A DNA stretch of 64,000 bases from an uncultured Saprospiraceae bacterium (GTDB taxonomy: Bacteria > Bacteroidota > Bacteroidia > Chitinophagales > Saprospiraceae), in assembly GCA_938045585.1 (NCBI GenBank), contig CALIAU010000013.1, positions 1 through 64,000 of the forward strand. The letters are read 5' to 3'. This document shows positions 1 to 7,226 of the stretch, one piece after another (within the stretch, counting starts at the first letter, position 1; each line of letters starts with the position of its first letter). The position numbers and the translations under genes were made by a program. A model generated the notes under the pieces. That model was not told where the DNA came from, made no database searches, and was given only the letters and a program-made list of their open reading frames with translations.

Positions 1-314
1 CGTAGGTATTTATTTAAGTCTTGTGTATCTTTTTTATTGGGAAAAACATAGCCTTGAGAAAGATAGGCTTGAATGCAATCAAGTAGGAATTTATTCATGG
101 ATGTATAATTGTGTTCTTTCATGTTCTTTTGGAGGTGTTTGCATTCTCGCTTGGTTATTCTAAGGGTGATTGTATGAAGGTCTTTTTTCCTTCTCATGTA
201 CTCTTGGTGATACAAATTTCTATACACTCGCTTGAGTTCTTGTAACTCTGCTTGTGTTTTTAATGTGGCAGTTCTGGCAGAGAGATATTCTTTAAGACTT
301 GGAAAGTTATTCAT
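1..314 (-). CDS. MobC-like mobilization accessory protein (3' part cut by window edge)
   Basis: The reading frame starts at an ATG at 314 and is still open at base 1, so about 104 residues are visible. After a charged N-terminal helix it has a segment reading HTITLRITKRECKHL and then a helix with TSMNKFLLDCI. That beta-strand plus two-helix pattern is typical of ribbon-helix-helix plasmid mobilization proteins (MobC type), which bind DNA near oriT and help the relaxase. The start overlaps the end of the coupling-protein gene by 8 bp, so the two are probably translationally coupled. A relaxase might follow beyond the window edge. The family call is by pattern only; another RHH DNA-binding protein is possible. 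Confidence 0.5.
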   Translation of the reverse strand, partial: MNNFPSLKEYLSARTATLKTQAELQELKRVYRNLYHQEYMRRKKDLHTITLRITKRECKHLQKNMKEHNYTSMNKFLLDCIQAYLSQGYVFPNKKDTQDLNKYL

Positions 315-1869
315 TGTTTGATTTTTTAAGGAGAGCTTCTAATCGTTCTTGGAATGAAAGGACTGTTTCTTGTTCATGTTCATGTGTTGATTGTGATTGT
401 GAGTCAGAATCAAATGAAAGAAAGCTAGGTTCTTGATGAGCATTTACAAATGGAAAGCTTGCGTGTTTGCTAACCAATTCTCCATCCTTATTCTTTAAGC
501 CAAATTTTCTTTTTAGCCACCAAGACTTATAGAGAGGTTTGGGATAAATAAACATAGGTTCTTCACTTCCTGTAATCAAAATTGCTTGTTCACTATCCAT
601 ACGTCTTAGTTCATCATTGGTAAGAAGATAGCGAGCTGTGTGATGTTCTGATTCAGTTGATCCGTTTTTTCGAGAGACCGTTGCACTTCCAAGTAATGAT
701 TGTTTTACAAAATTCTGGCTCTTGATACTTTTTAAGCCAGGCATAATAATCCACGTACTACAATTACTTAAAATGGTTTCAGCTTGAAATTGTGAATAGC
801 GATCAAATAGTTGTTCGATATTCTGAATACAATGATATGTCATCGCTCTACGCTGACGAATGGTTGCCAGAATACTTGCATAGGCAGGTATGTTTAGGGT
901 ACTGAATTCTTCCAGGATAAATGCGAGGTGTAAATCAGAAGACCGACTTGGCGTATTCACAACCTCATTCATAAATGATGAAAGGAAGAGGGAAATAAAT
1001 GGTCGATATACATCTTCTTTCCCAATTGGAAGACAGAGGTATATAATACTCCGTTCTGATCTTAGAGTTTCTAATGATGGTAATGTTGTGACATTGGACA
1101 CCTTCTGCACCACTTGTGGTACAAATGCAGATAAGACTGCAATTGCACCACTTAGTTGACCATCACGAATCTTGACCTCCTGTGCTAAGAATGTTCTTGC
1201 TTTAAGGTAGACTTGCTCATTCGGTGAATGTTGCTGAATCCAGTTCATGACTTTTTGTGGATAGACCTGTAACATGTTTAGGGTGTGAAGAACATTACTC
1301 AAATTCAAAAAGCTTCCTTGCTGATAATGAAACAGGGTGTAGATGATGACGCTTATTAATGAGATAGTACCATATTTCCATATAGATTCTTGCTGAGATG
1401 AATTTTGGTTTGTGATCTCATACATTCGAGAGACCAAGTCATCAATATCATCACTGCTGATATTTTCAAAACAATTCCAACTGTGTGAATATTCAGGAGT
1501 TATAAGATCAAGAGAATAGACCTTCATTCCTTTGGCTTCGCAATAGCCCTGTGTAATGGATTGTATTTCTTTTTTCGGATCTAGAACAATAAGTGAAGAA
1601 TTCTTTTTGTCACATTGAGAGAACACAGTTTTTAACAACAACCTCTGAGTCTTGCCTGTACCAGAGCCTCCCACCAATATTAAGTGCTGACACGATGTTC
1701 TTACATCTAGAGATTTGGTATCAATAAGGAATCCTTTATTTCTCTTTCTGAGGTGTTCACTCTTAGATATAAAATGTGCACTTCCATGAGTGGTTGGTCC
1801 GTCTTGCTTAGGTAAGAAATAACTAAACAAGAACAAGAACACTGCTATGCATATGAGTAGGACAGCCAT
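307..1869 (-). CDS. Type IV coupling protein, VirD4/TraG family ATPase
   Basis: Coupling proteins bring the relaxase-DNA complex to a conjugation channel at the inner membrane. The protein has one N-terminal membrane segment (about residues 2-18). A Walker A motif GGSGTGKT follows near residues 67-74, then a Walker B-like segment LAFILEEF near 315-322 and the TraG-type stretch IRQRRAMTYHCIQNIEQL just after it. With the ATG at 1869 it has 520 residues, a usual length. This start lies 1 bp after the stop of the upstream gene; the frame is open to 1926, but that would overlap the upstream gene by 56 bp. It is the fourth of five same-strand genes forming a mobilization-like operon. No other conjugation genes are visible, so the element may be mobilizable rather than self-transmissible. 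Confidence 0.85.
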   Translation of the reverse strand: MAVLLICIAVFLFLFSYFLPKQDGPTTHGSAHFISKSEHLRKRNKGFLIDTKSLDVRTSCQHLILVGGSGTGKTQRLLLKTVFSQCDKKNSSLIVLDPKKEIQSITQGYCEAKGMKVYSLDLITPEYSHSWNCFENISSDDIDDLVSRMYEITNQNSSQQESIWKYGTISLISVIIYTLFHYQQGSFLNLSNVLHTLNMLQVYPQKVMNWIQQHSPNEQVYLKARTFLAQEVKIRDGQLSGAIAVLSAFVPQVVQKVSNVTTLPSLETLRSERSIIYLCLPIGKEDVYRPFISLFLSSFMNEVVNTPSRSSDLHLAFILEEFSTLNIPAYASILATIRQRRAMTYHCIQNIEQLFDRYSQFQAETILSNCSTWIIMPGLKSIKSQNFVKQSLLGSATVSRKNGSTESEHHTARYLLTNDELRRMDSEQAILITGSEEPMFIYPKPLYKSWWLKRKFGLKNKDGELVSKHASFPFVNAHQEPSFLSFDSDSQSQSTHEHEQETVLSFQERLEALLKKSNNE

Positions 1870-1870
1870 A

Positions 1871-2311
1871 TCAACCAAATAGAATTTTCTTAATGCCGTT
1901 TGCAATGCCATTAAAGATCCAGGCAATGCTTGAGAATATGCGGTACACCACTTGCTTTGCTAGGTACATAATTCCATCTCCACCTTTTAAGAACACGATC
2001 TCCACAACTTTAGAAACCAATGTTCCAATCCCTTTCCAGACAAATGATAATAGCATTAAGAAAAGGGAGGTGGTGAGGATCAAGGCAAGTCCTTCGCTTA
2101 TGATATATATCGTAGTTTCTGTGAGCCATTGTGAGAACAGATGTGAAAAAAGAGTGACCAAGAAAGTCTTGATCACTCCACAAACAGTTTGAAACCAAAC
2201 TAGCACTACTGAAAATTTTTTCCACAACCATTCCTGAGCCCAATCAAGAGTTAGTGTGTTTAAAAGCAAGTGTATCATTGCAGAATCTTTAATCAGTGAG
2301 TCTGTATCCAT
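1871..2311 (-). CDS. Small membrane protein of the mobilization operon
   Basis: I do not recognise this 146-residue protein. It has two clear hydrophobic segments (about residues 45-65 and 72-100) and amphipathic, glycine-containing stretches towards the C terminus, so it should be an inner-membrane protein. The first ATG lies 23 bp inside the preceding gene; an ATG at 2278 (residue 12) would start 10 bp after that gene's stop and is an equally good start. Its place between another membrane protein and the coupling protein suggests a role in DNA transfer or channel assembly, but that is inference from context only. Confidence 0.6.
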   Translation of the reverse strand: MDTDSLIKDSAMIHLLLNTLTLDWAQEWLWKKFSVVLVWFQTVCGVIKTFLVTLFSHLFSQWLTETTIYIISEGLALILTTSLFLMLLSFVWKGIGTLVSKVVEIVFLKGGDGIMYLAKQVVYRIFSSIAWIFNGIANGIKKILFG

Positions 2312-3233
2312 TAACTCTCAAGTACAATTCATCCAACATAGGACTGAATGTTTCTGAGGGTAAAAGATTATGCTTTCCAAATCGTGCAATATGCATTTTC
2401 AATTTCTGATGGTAATCCATAACCATCTTTACCAAGTTTTCCTCAATGGCCGAAACTCTCTTCTTTACCTTTGCAATAGCTTCTTCTAATTTTTTGAGTT
2501 TCTTGTCAAATGAAAGTCTTGATCTGGCATCTTTAATTTGATGTCCAAACTCTATTAAGAAGTAATGGCTTAAGTATCCAAGGAGAGCCAAGCCGACATA
2601 CTTAAAGATGATGTATAGGATATCAGAATTCAAGTAGAATCTTGCATAATCTGATCCTTCTTCTAATCCAGCTTTGTAGAATGAAACACCAATTTCTTCG
2701 AACATGGTTGCTAAAGAAATCAAGGGGATCACCGTTATAAATGCGTGTTTCACTTTATTTGCTAGGGACGTCTTTTTACGTGCTTTCTTATACTGATTCA
2801 TTTCCTGTTCGTATACTTCATCATACTCAAATGGTGTTTTTGTATCTGAAACCTCAGGAGGTGTTGGATCACTTGTAAAAAAGTTCATAGCAAATTCCAA
2901 TGTGGTGTATACCGCTACTGCAATAAGTGTCTTAATCGGAATTGGAATATATGGAATGTACTCTGAGAGTGACGCAACAATTACATAGGCAATAAAATAA
3001 TCGATGATGACAACGAACCACTTATAATTTCCAATTATCTTATCAATCATCCCTTGCGAGATACTTCCATCTCGCTTCAAGTCCTGATTCTTTTCAACCA
3101 GTTCATCTTTCTTCTTATCCAATTCTTCTTGTTCCAATCGGGAATCTCCATATGCTTTTTCGGTAAGAATCATGCTTAGTTTGTGTTTGTGAAAGTCATC
3201 CAATTCACGTTCAATTTTATATGATCGGGACAT
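2289..3233 (-). CDS. Membrane protein with coiled-coil ends, mobilization operon
   Basis: An unrecognised protein of 314 residues. The N-terminal 65 residues are highly charged and predicted helical (rich in E, K, D). Hydrophobic segments lie around 70-88, 96-113, 165-185 and 200-222, giving about four membrane spans. The region 235-280 is again charged with heptad-like spacing and probably forms a coiled coil. It lies 37 bp after the VWA-like gene and overlaps the next membrane protein gene, so it is part of the same transcription unit. A scaffold or channel role in the transfer machinery is possible but unproven. Confidence 0.6.
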   Translation of the reverse strand: MSRSYKIERELDDFHKHKLSMILTEKAYGDSRLEQEELDKKKDELVEKNQDLKRDGSISQGMIDKIIGNYKWFVVIIDYFIAYVIVASLSEYIPYIPIPIKTLIAVAVYTTLEFAMNFFTSDPTPPEVSDTKTPFEYDEVYEQEMNQYKKARKKTSLANKVKHAFITVIPLISLATMFEEIGVSFYKAGLEEGSDYARFYLNSDILYIIFKYVGLALLGYLSHYFLIEFGHQIKDARSRLSFDKKLKKLEEAIAKVKKRVSAIEENLVKMVMDYHQKLKMHIARFGKHNLLPSETFSPMLDELYLRVNGYRLTD

Positions 3234-3270
3234 AGCTTAATATTTATATTGTGAAAAAATCATGGCACCA

Positions 3271-4179
3271 TTATATGCTTGAGACAATAAAATCAATAGC
3301 CTCTTCTACTGAAATAAATTGGTGCGTCTTGCTGTGAAAAAGAAGTGTAGCAGGATCTGATAATCTATTTACTATGATTAATTCTGCATCACCTAACGTC
3401 ATAGGACAACTCTCTATTCCTCCTGCATTGATCATATCACTTAAAATCAAAACAATCTTGACTGTATTCTCATCTACATTGCTCTGGGAAAACTGTCGTT
3501 TTGTTACGTTAAGCCCTTCGCATATTAAGCTGGATTGCTCATTTTTAGGGGCATCTAGAATGTTTCTTGCCTCTGCTTCAAAACGATCAATTTTATCCTC
3601 AAATCGTGATCCTGAAGAAGTTCTCGCCTTTCGCTTTTTGTATCGCTCCAGCTCCTTTTGATACTGTGAAGGCGTTTGCCCGGGCTTACGAGTGGGCAGA
3701 GAAATCGCTGAAGATGATTTGAAACTTAGAAAGGCCATATCCTGTCTTGTGAACGCCCCAACTTTACCCAGGCTGATACTTCCAGATTCTAATTCTTGAA
3801 ATATTGAAAGGATTGGCTCTAATTGCTCAAAACTTAAATCTGGGACTATACCTTGGGCTGAGCCTGATTTGTCGACCCATATAGAAATGCTGACCTCGAT
3901 TCCATCATTTACAGTTGTGTTCAATGATGATGCTATTGTGCCAAATGTAAATGAGTCTACTTTAGCGTGAGCAATTGGATTTGCGTTAGATAAAGGTTCA
4001 TGTGCAGAAGCAGGAGTTGCAGCCGAACACATAATTACGCTAACTGAGAACAATAGAAAAATAAATATGATACCAAGGCAACTGGAGTCCTCAGGATTCT
4101 GGTTATTGCTTGGATTTGAATTGCGATTGGACTGTTCTGTTATAACAGTTTCAATCTTATGAGTGTATTTGGAACTCAT
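3271..4179 (-). CDS. Membrane-anchored VWA-like protein, first gene of the mobilization operon
   Basis: 302 residues. A polar N terminus is followed by one strongly hydrophobic segment at about 35-54, then a region exposed outside the membrane or in the periplasm. Residues 98-110 read SISIWVDKSGSAQG: a hydrophobic strand followed by D-x-S-x-S, the core of a MIDAS metal site in von Willebrand factor A domains. A later strand KIVLILSDM (about 241-249) fits the VWA strand that carries the second acidic ligand. The lysine-rich stretch near 178-186 is unusual. VWA domains mediate metal-dependent protein contacts; here the partner is unknown. The gene heads the same-strand operon with the coupling protein. 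VWA assignment is by motif and moderately sure. Confidence 0.6.
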   Translation of the reverse strand: MSSKYTHKIETVITEQSNRNSNPSNNQNPEDSSCLGIIFIFLLFSVSVIMCSAATPASAHEPLSNANPIAHAKVDSFTFGTIASSLNTTVNDGIEVSISIWVDKSGSAQGIVPDLSFEQLEPILSIFQELESGSISLGKVGAFTRQDMAFLSFKSSSAISLPTRKPGQTPSQYQKELERYKKRKARTSSGSRFEDKIDRFEAEARNILDAPKNEQSSLICEGLNVTKRQFSQSNVDENTVKIVLILSDMINAGGIESCPMTLGDAELIIVNRLSDPATLLFHSKTHQFISVEEAIDFIVSSI

Positions 4180-4264
4180 AGTTAATAATTTAAAAATTTG
4201 ATATTAATCGTAAACTGCCTTGTTCTTGAATGTAAAGCCTATACCTTTGTACGGCTGTTCTCAG

Positions 4265-4302
4265 ATTTACAGAATCATAGTGTAGCCGCACTATCTGTAA
4301 AT
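4265..4302. repeat. Bulged inverted repeat upstream of the mobilization operon
   Basis: ATTTACAG (4265-4272) and ATAGTG (4277-4282) pair with CACTAT (4289-4294) and CTGTAAAT (4295-4302). This gives 14 base pairs with one 4-base bulge and a 6-base loop. It lies 85 bp upstream of the first gene of the operon. It could be a terminator, an operator or part of a transfer origin; the sequence alone does not decide. Confidence 0.45.
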
Positions 4303-4316
4303 GAAAAGCAGTATTT

Positions 4317-4344
4317 AGCCTCCCTTAGTAAACTTTGGGAGGCT
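4317..4344. terminator. Hairpin AGCCTCCC/GGGAGGCT followed by T-run on + strand
   Basis: An 8-bp perfect stem (4317-4324 with 4337-4344) with a 12-base loop and TTTT at 4344-4347 on the + strand. It overlaps the stop codon of the small reverse-strand reading frame 4325-4495. It looks like a factor-independent terminator, but no + strand gene precedes it closely. Confidence 0.4.
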
Positions 4345-4495
4345 TTTCACTTGTATGGCTTTCTCCTTTAGTGGAGTTCACTTTGGTAGTCGAAATAATA
4401 TTCATGTTATGCCAGTTAGGGGAAAGTTCTTGCCAAAATGCAAACATCTCAAAATCACTGTCGAATTCGATTGAGGTATTTTTTGTCATTTTCAT
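4325..4495 (-). CDS. Possible small protein, 56 residues
   Basis: An ATG at 4495 opens 56 codons ending in TAA at 4327-4325 (N terminus MKMTKNTSIEFDSDFEMF). Composition is ordinary and polar, with two tryptophans. The stop falls inside a terminator-like hairpin, and an inverted repeat (4518-4557) lies just upstream, as an operator might. I recognise no family; it may be a small regulatory protein of the element or a chance frame. Confidence 0.3.
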   Translation of the reverse strand: MKMTKNTSIEFDSDFEMFAFWQELSPNWHNMNIISTTKVNSTKGESHTSEKPPKVY

Positions 4496-4517
4496 AAGGA
4501 TGCTTTTTTAGATTTTA

Positions 4518-4557
4518 GACTTGACAAGACTTATGAAAATTGTAGTATTGTCGAGTC
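4518..4557. repeat. 10-bp inverted repeat, candidate operator or oriT element
   Basis: GACTTGACAA (4518-4527) is repeated inverted as TTGTCGAGTC (4548-4557) with one T/G wobble position and a 20-base spacer. It lies between the 56-codon frame and the 186-residue unknown gene, within a mobilization region. Such repeats are common at repressor sites and at relaxase nicking regions. Confidence 0.35.
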
Positions 4558-4585
4558 AGAATAAATGCAATAATCATTGTGGTAT

Positions 4586-5146
4586 TTAATTATTTGTGTT
4601 TTGTATATCTGACTGCTCACTGATTTTAATCAGTGAGCCTTTTTTGATATAATTTCTGGCTATTGTTGAAAAACTTGTATAATCTTTATATTTCTTTACT
4701 AGATTTAGATACGAGTCGTCGAAGTAAAAGTTGATTGAAATTGATTGATCTAAGGCTTCAATTTTATGCTGGTCGTATAACCCATTACCAGTTATGCTTT
4801 GGGGAACACTCGTGAAGTCAAGTACATTCTTTATAGTTCGACATTCATTCATAGAACTTTTTCTTGTTTGAAGCATACGACCATGTAGAATCTGATAAAT
4901 GCAATTCTTCGGATTAGGGGTGTGAAAATCATTTACACTTCCTTTAGTCCAACCTGTTAGCACTAATTCATGGAAAGGAGTTCTCAATAGAGATTTTCTA
5001 TTTATTTCACCTTTTTTTAAATCGTTGAGCAGGGTAGGAACAGAGAAATCCGCGATAAGTAACAAAGAAGTGATAAGCTCAACTAAGTTATCAGGAACCG
5101 AATGAGCAGATAAAGAGTTAATAAAATTGTTGTAGCAAATCTTCAT
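4586..5146 (-). CDS. Hypothetical protein, mobile-element cargo
   Basis: 186 residues, no family recognised. The first half is helical and hydrophobic in places (for example LVELITSLLLIADF near 22-35) without clear membrane segments. The last third contains a run typical of small DNA-binding or partner proteins (TSFSTIARNYIKKG), but nothing decisive. It is divergent from the 409-residue gene starting at 5231, leaving an 84-bp shared promoter region. Both lie between the mobilization operon and tRNA-Leu, where integrated elements usually carry cargo. Base composition is very AT-rich, like its neighbour. Confidence 0.55.
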   Translation of the reverse strand: MKICYNNFINSLSAHSVPDNLVELITSLLLIADFSVPTLLNDLKKGEINRKSLLRTPFHELVLTGWTKGSVNDFHTPNPKNCIYQILHGRMLQTRKSSMNECRTIKNVLDFTSVPQSITGNGLYDQHKIEALDQSISINFYFDDSYLNLVKKYKDYTSFSTIARNYIKKGSLIKISEQSDIQNTNN

Positions 5147-5230
5147 TGTGGTATTATTTAGTTACAAAGAAAATGTCATACCTAATTAGACACAAGGATT
5201 AACTTAGTTACTAACCAAGATTTAGAAGTT

Positions 5231-6460
5231 ATGGCTGATTTTAATTATTACAATAAACAAGATGTATTTGGAAAGATAGAATCCATAATTGATCTAGCTA
5301 AAACATCAAGGAAAGTAGATTTTTCTGGCAATAGGAAAACGCAAAGCCATCATGCAATCGACTTGGTACATCAAAAGTTGTGCAAAAACCAAAGTGATGT
5401 TGTTGCAAAAACATTCTTTGAAAATTTATATAAAGGCAACTATGATGTTTGGACCGATAGAAGTCTGTTGAGATTTTCAGCAAAGTTAAATCCAAAGTTT
5501 ATACGGTCAATTGAATTGATGTGCAACAGCTTAGAAATGCCATATCATATTCCGGAAACACAAGAGCCTTACTACTTGAGTTTGATGAATAAACTTCCTC
5601 AATTCATTGACTGTAGAAATCATTCTATCATTTTAGGTGAGAAAATTTATGGTGTTCAATTAATTGCAACAATAATCAAATTAAAGAGAAATAAGGATGT
5701 TTTTGAAATTGAAAAATCTGGCATCGAAACCTTGTTAAATCATGATATTGATGTATTAAATATTCTCGAACATGAACATGTAAGTAGGGTTAAGTTCTAT
5801 TCATTTTGTTTGGATAAAGAGATGAAAAGTGGAAACATGAAGAAATCCACTCAAGATGAATATGAAAGATTCTTCGACAACTCGGATGTTAGCCATCAAT
5901 TCAGTTACCTAATGCTTTTGCTGAGAGATGAAAAGAAAGATCTTCCTGATAGGATAATTTATTCATGCCGCATTCTCTACAGTGAAGTTGATGTGAAACG
6001 GGAAATATTCCATAAAAGTACGCTTCCATTAGTTGGATCTCGCAGATATTTCAATGTACTCTTTAACAGAGCAAGCGATAATCTGATTATTGATAGATTT
6101 GTCATGGGGTTGCAGGCAACTAGTATAATCAAGGAATATTCTTTAACAAAAGGGGTTAGACCCTTATTCTATATAATGCAAGCAAAATTAGTTGATCCAA
6201 AAGGAAATATTTGGGGATTTGTTAGGCAAAGTTTTATAAATCTAAATATTGAACATCAAGTTAATGGTATGATCTTATTAGGAACAAGATTATACAATGT
6301 TATGGGATATCAAGATGTACTCCATAATATCTACGCTTTCAATAGATTGTTTTTGAAACACTCCATTCTGTCTAAGTTTTCTAAATTCAATATATCTGAA
6401 TATGAATCACTTTCATATTTAAATAAGAGTGAATTGGAAATTGAAGAAATGGACTATTGA
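5231..6460 (+). CDS. Hypothetical protein of unknown function, likely element cargo
   Basis: 409 residues, no recognised family, no signal peptide and no membrane segment. It is rich in lysine, asparagine, isoleucine and phenylalanine, and reads as a mostly helical soluble protein. Nothing resembles a tyrosine or serine recombinase (no R...HxxR...Y pattern found), so it is not the integrase expected next to a tRNA. It stands alone, divergent from the unknown gene 4586-5146, and is followed by an 11-bp tandem repeat and tRNA-Leu. By position it may be a defence or accessory gene of the element. Confidence 0.6.
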   Translation: MADFNYYNKQDVFGKIESIIDLAKTSRKVDFSGNRKTQSHHAIDLVHQKLCKNQSDVVAKTFFENLYKGNYDVWTDRSLLRFSAKLNPKFIRSIELMCNSLEMPYHIPETQEPYYLSLMNKLPQFIDCRNHSIILGEKIYGVQLIATIIKLKRNKDVFEIEKSGIETLLNHDIDVLNILEHEHVSRVKFYSFCLDKEMKSGNMKKSTQDEYERFFDNSDVSHQFSYLMLLLRDEKKDLPDRIIYSCRILYSEVDVKREIFHKSTLPLVGSRRYFNVLFNRASDNLIIDRFVMGLQATSIIKEYSLTKGVRPLFYIMQAKLVDPKGNIWGFVRQSFINLNIEHQVNGMILLGTRLYNVMGYQDVLHNIYAFNRLFLKHSILSKFSKFNISEYESLSYLNKSELEIEEMDY

Positions 6461-6473
6461 TATTTGGTTAGTT

Positions 6474-6495
6474 TATTGCACCAATATTGCACCAA
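6474..6495. repeat. Perfect tandem repeat TATTGCACCAA x2
   Basis: TATTGCACCAA occurs at 6474-6484 and again at 6485-6495 without spacing. The 11-bp period is about one helical turn, as seen in arrays of protein-binding sites. It sits 57 bp from the 3' end of tRNA-Leu, where an integrated element would have its attachment-site arm. Recombinase or accessory-factor binding is inference. Confidence 0.45.
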
Positions 6496-6552
6496 AGTAA
6501 GACAGACAATAAATTATAATGAAAAATATACGTAAGTAACTGTATTTCAAAG

Positions 6553-6636
6553 TGCCCGAGGAGGGAGTCGAACCCTCACGCTCCGAAGAACACATGGCCC
6601 TCAACCATGCCTGTCTACCAGTTCCAGCACTTGGGC
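6553..6636 (-). tRNA. tRNA-Leu(GAG)
   Basis: Read on the reverse strand, the 84-base sequence folds as a long-variable-arm tRNA. The acceptor GCCCAAG pairs with CTCGGGC (one A-C mismatch), and the D-arm contains GGAACTGGTAGAC. The anticodon stem CATGG/CCATG carries the loop TTGAGGG with anticodon GAG. The variable arm TGTTCTTCGGAGCG is followed by a T-arm with GGTTCGACTCC, then discriminator A. The 3' CCA is not encoded. The 3' end faces the mobilization genes, which fits use as an integration target. Confidence 0.93.
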
Positions 6637-7006
6637 TAATAGAGCCGACAAAGTAAATAAAAACTCTAGTTATATTGAAATCTTGGCCAATTTCAATTTT
6701 GAAGCCAGACAGTGGACAAAAGCGTTTATTTAAGACTTATCTGTATGATTATCAAGACATTGACTCCCGTATAAAATACAGGTGAAAACTCCATTTATAT
6801 ATTAGTAATTATCATATACTTTAACATAACTTGCTGTAATAAGCTACTTTATACATAGGAATGTTTTTTATAAGTAATTTATATATTTGTTGAATATTCA
6901 CGAAAAGTGTCTTACATTTACTCTGATTCTGAGATGGTAATGCACGCATATCTAATATGTCCTACTCAGGATTAAGTAATAAACAGCATCATTTTAATAT
7001 ATATAG

Positions 7007-7098
7007 AGGTTTCAAAATACCAAGAAGTAGTTTTCTTATTTTGAGACCTTAGTCGAAAGAGCCTGAGTTTGCGTATGCGGACTTGGGCTTATTTTTTC
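7007..7098 (+). ncRNA. Candidate small RNA: two stable hairpins ending in a U-tract
   Basis: The first hairpin pairs 7007-7019 (AGGTTTCAAAATA) with 7037-7049 (TATTTTGAGACCT), 13 bp including one G-U, with a 17-base loop. The second pairs 7060-7072 (AGCCTGAGTTTGC) with 7077-7089 (GCGGACTTGGGCT), 13 bp including four G-U pairs around a GTAT loop. It is followed by T at 7092-7097. No coding frame of note covers this stretch. The rest of the gap between tRNA-Leu and the LRR-protein gene (6637-7226) shows nothing else beyond the terminator at 7164-7202. A pair of hairpins ending in a terminator in a gene-free gap suggests a small RNA; no promoter is evident. The family is unknown. Confidence 0.4.
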
Positions 7099-7163
7099 TT
7101 GCTATCACAGCAGTGCAGTTCTCATACTTTAAATTCTATATAACACCTATATACATACAAAGC

Positions 7164-7202
7164 AAAATCAGCGAAATTGCAATAAGCAGTTTCGCTGATT
7201 TT
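7164..7202 (-). terminator. Terminator of the LRR exported protein gene
   Basis: AAAATCAGCGAAA (7164-7176) pairs perfectly with TTTCGCTGATTTT (7190-7202) around a 13-base loop. It begins 25 bp after the stop codon of the reverse-strand gene ending at 7227 and ends in a T-rich tract on that strand. Confidence 0.7.
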
Positions 7203-7226
7203 AAATTTAAGATCTCTTAGTAGAAC

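Noticed and set aside
5231-6460. Tested as integrase because it lies next to a tRNA
   Set aside because: No tyrosine-recombinase or serine-recombinase catalytic pattern was found.
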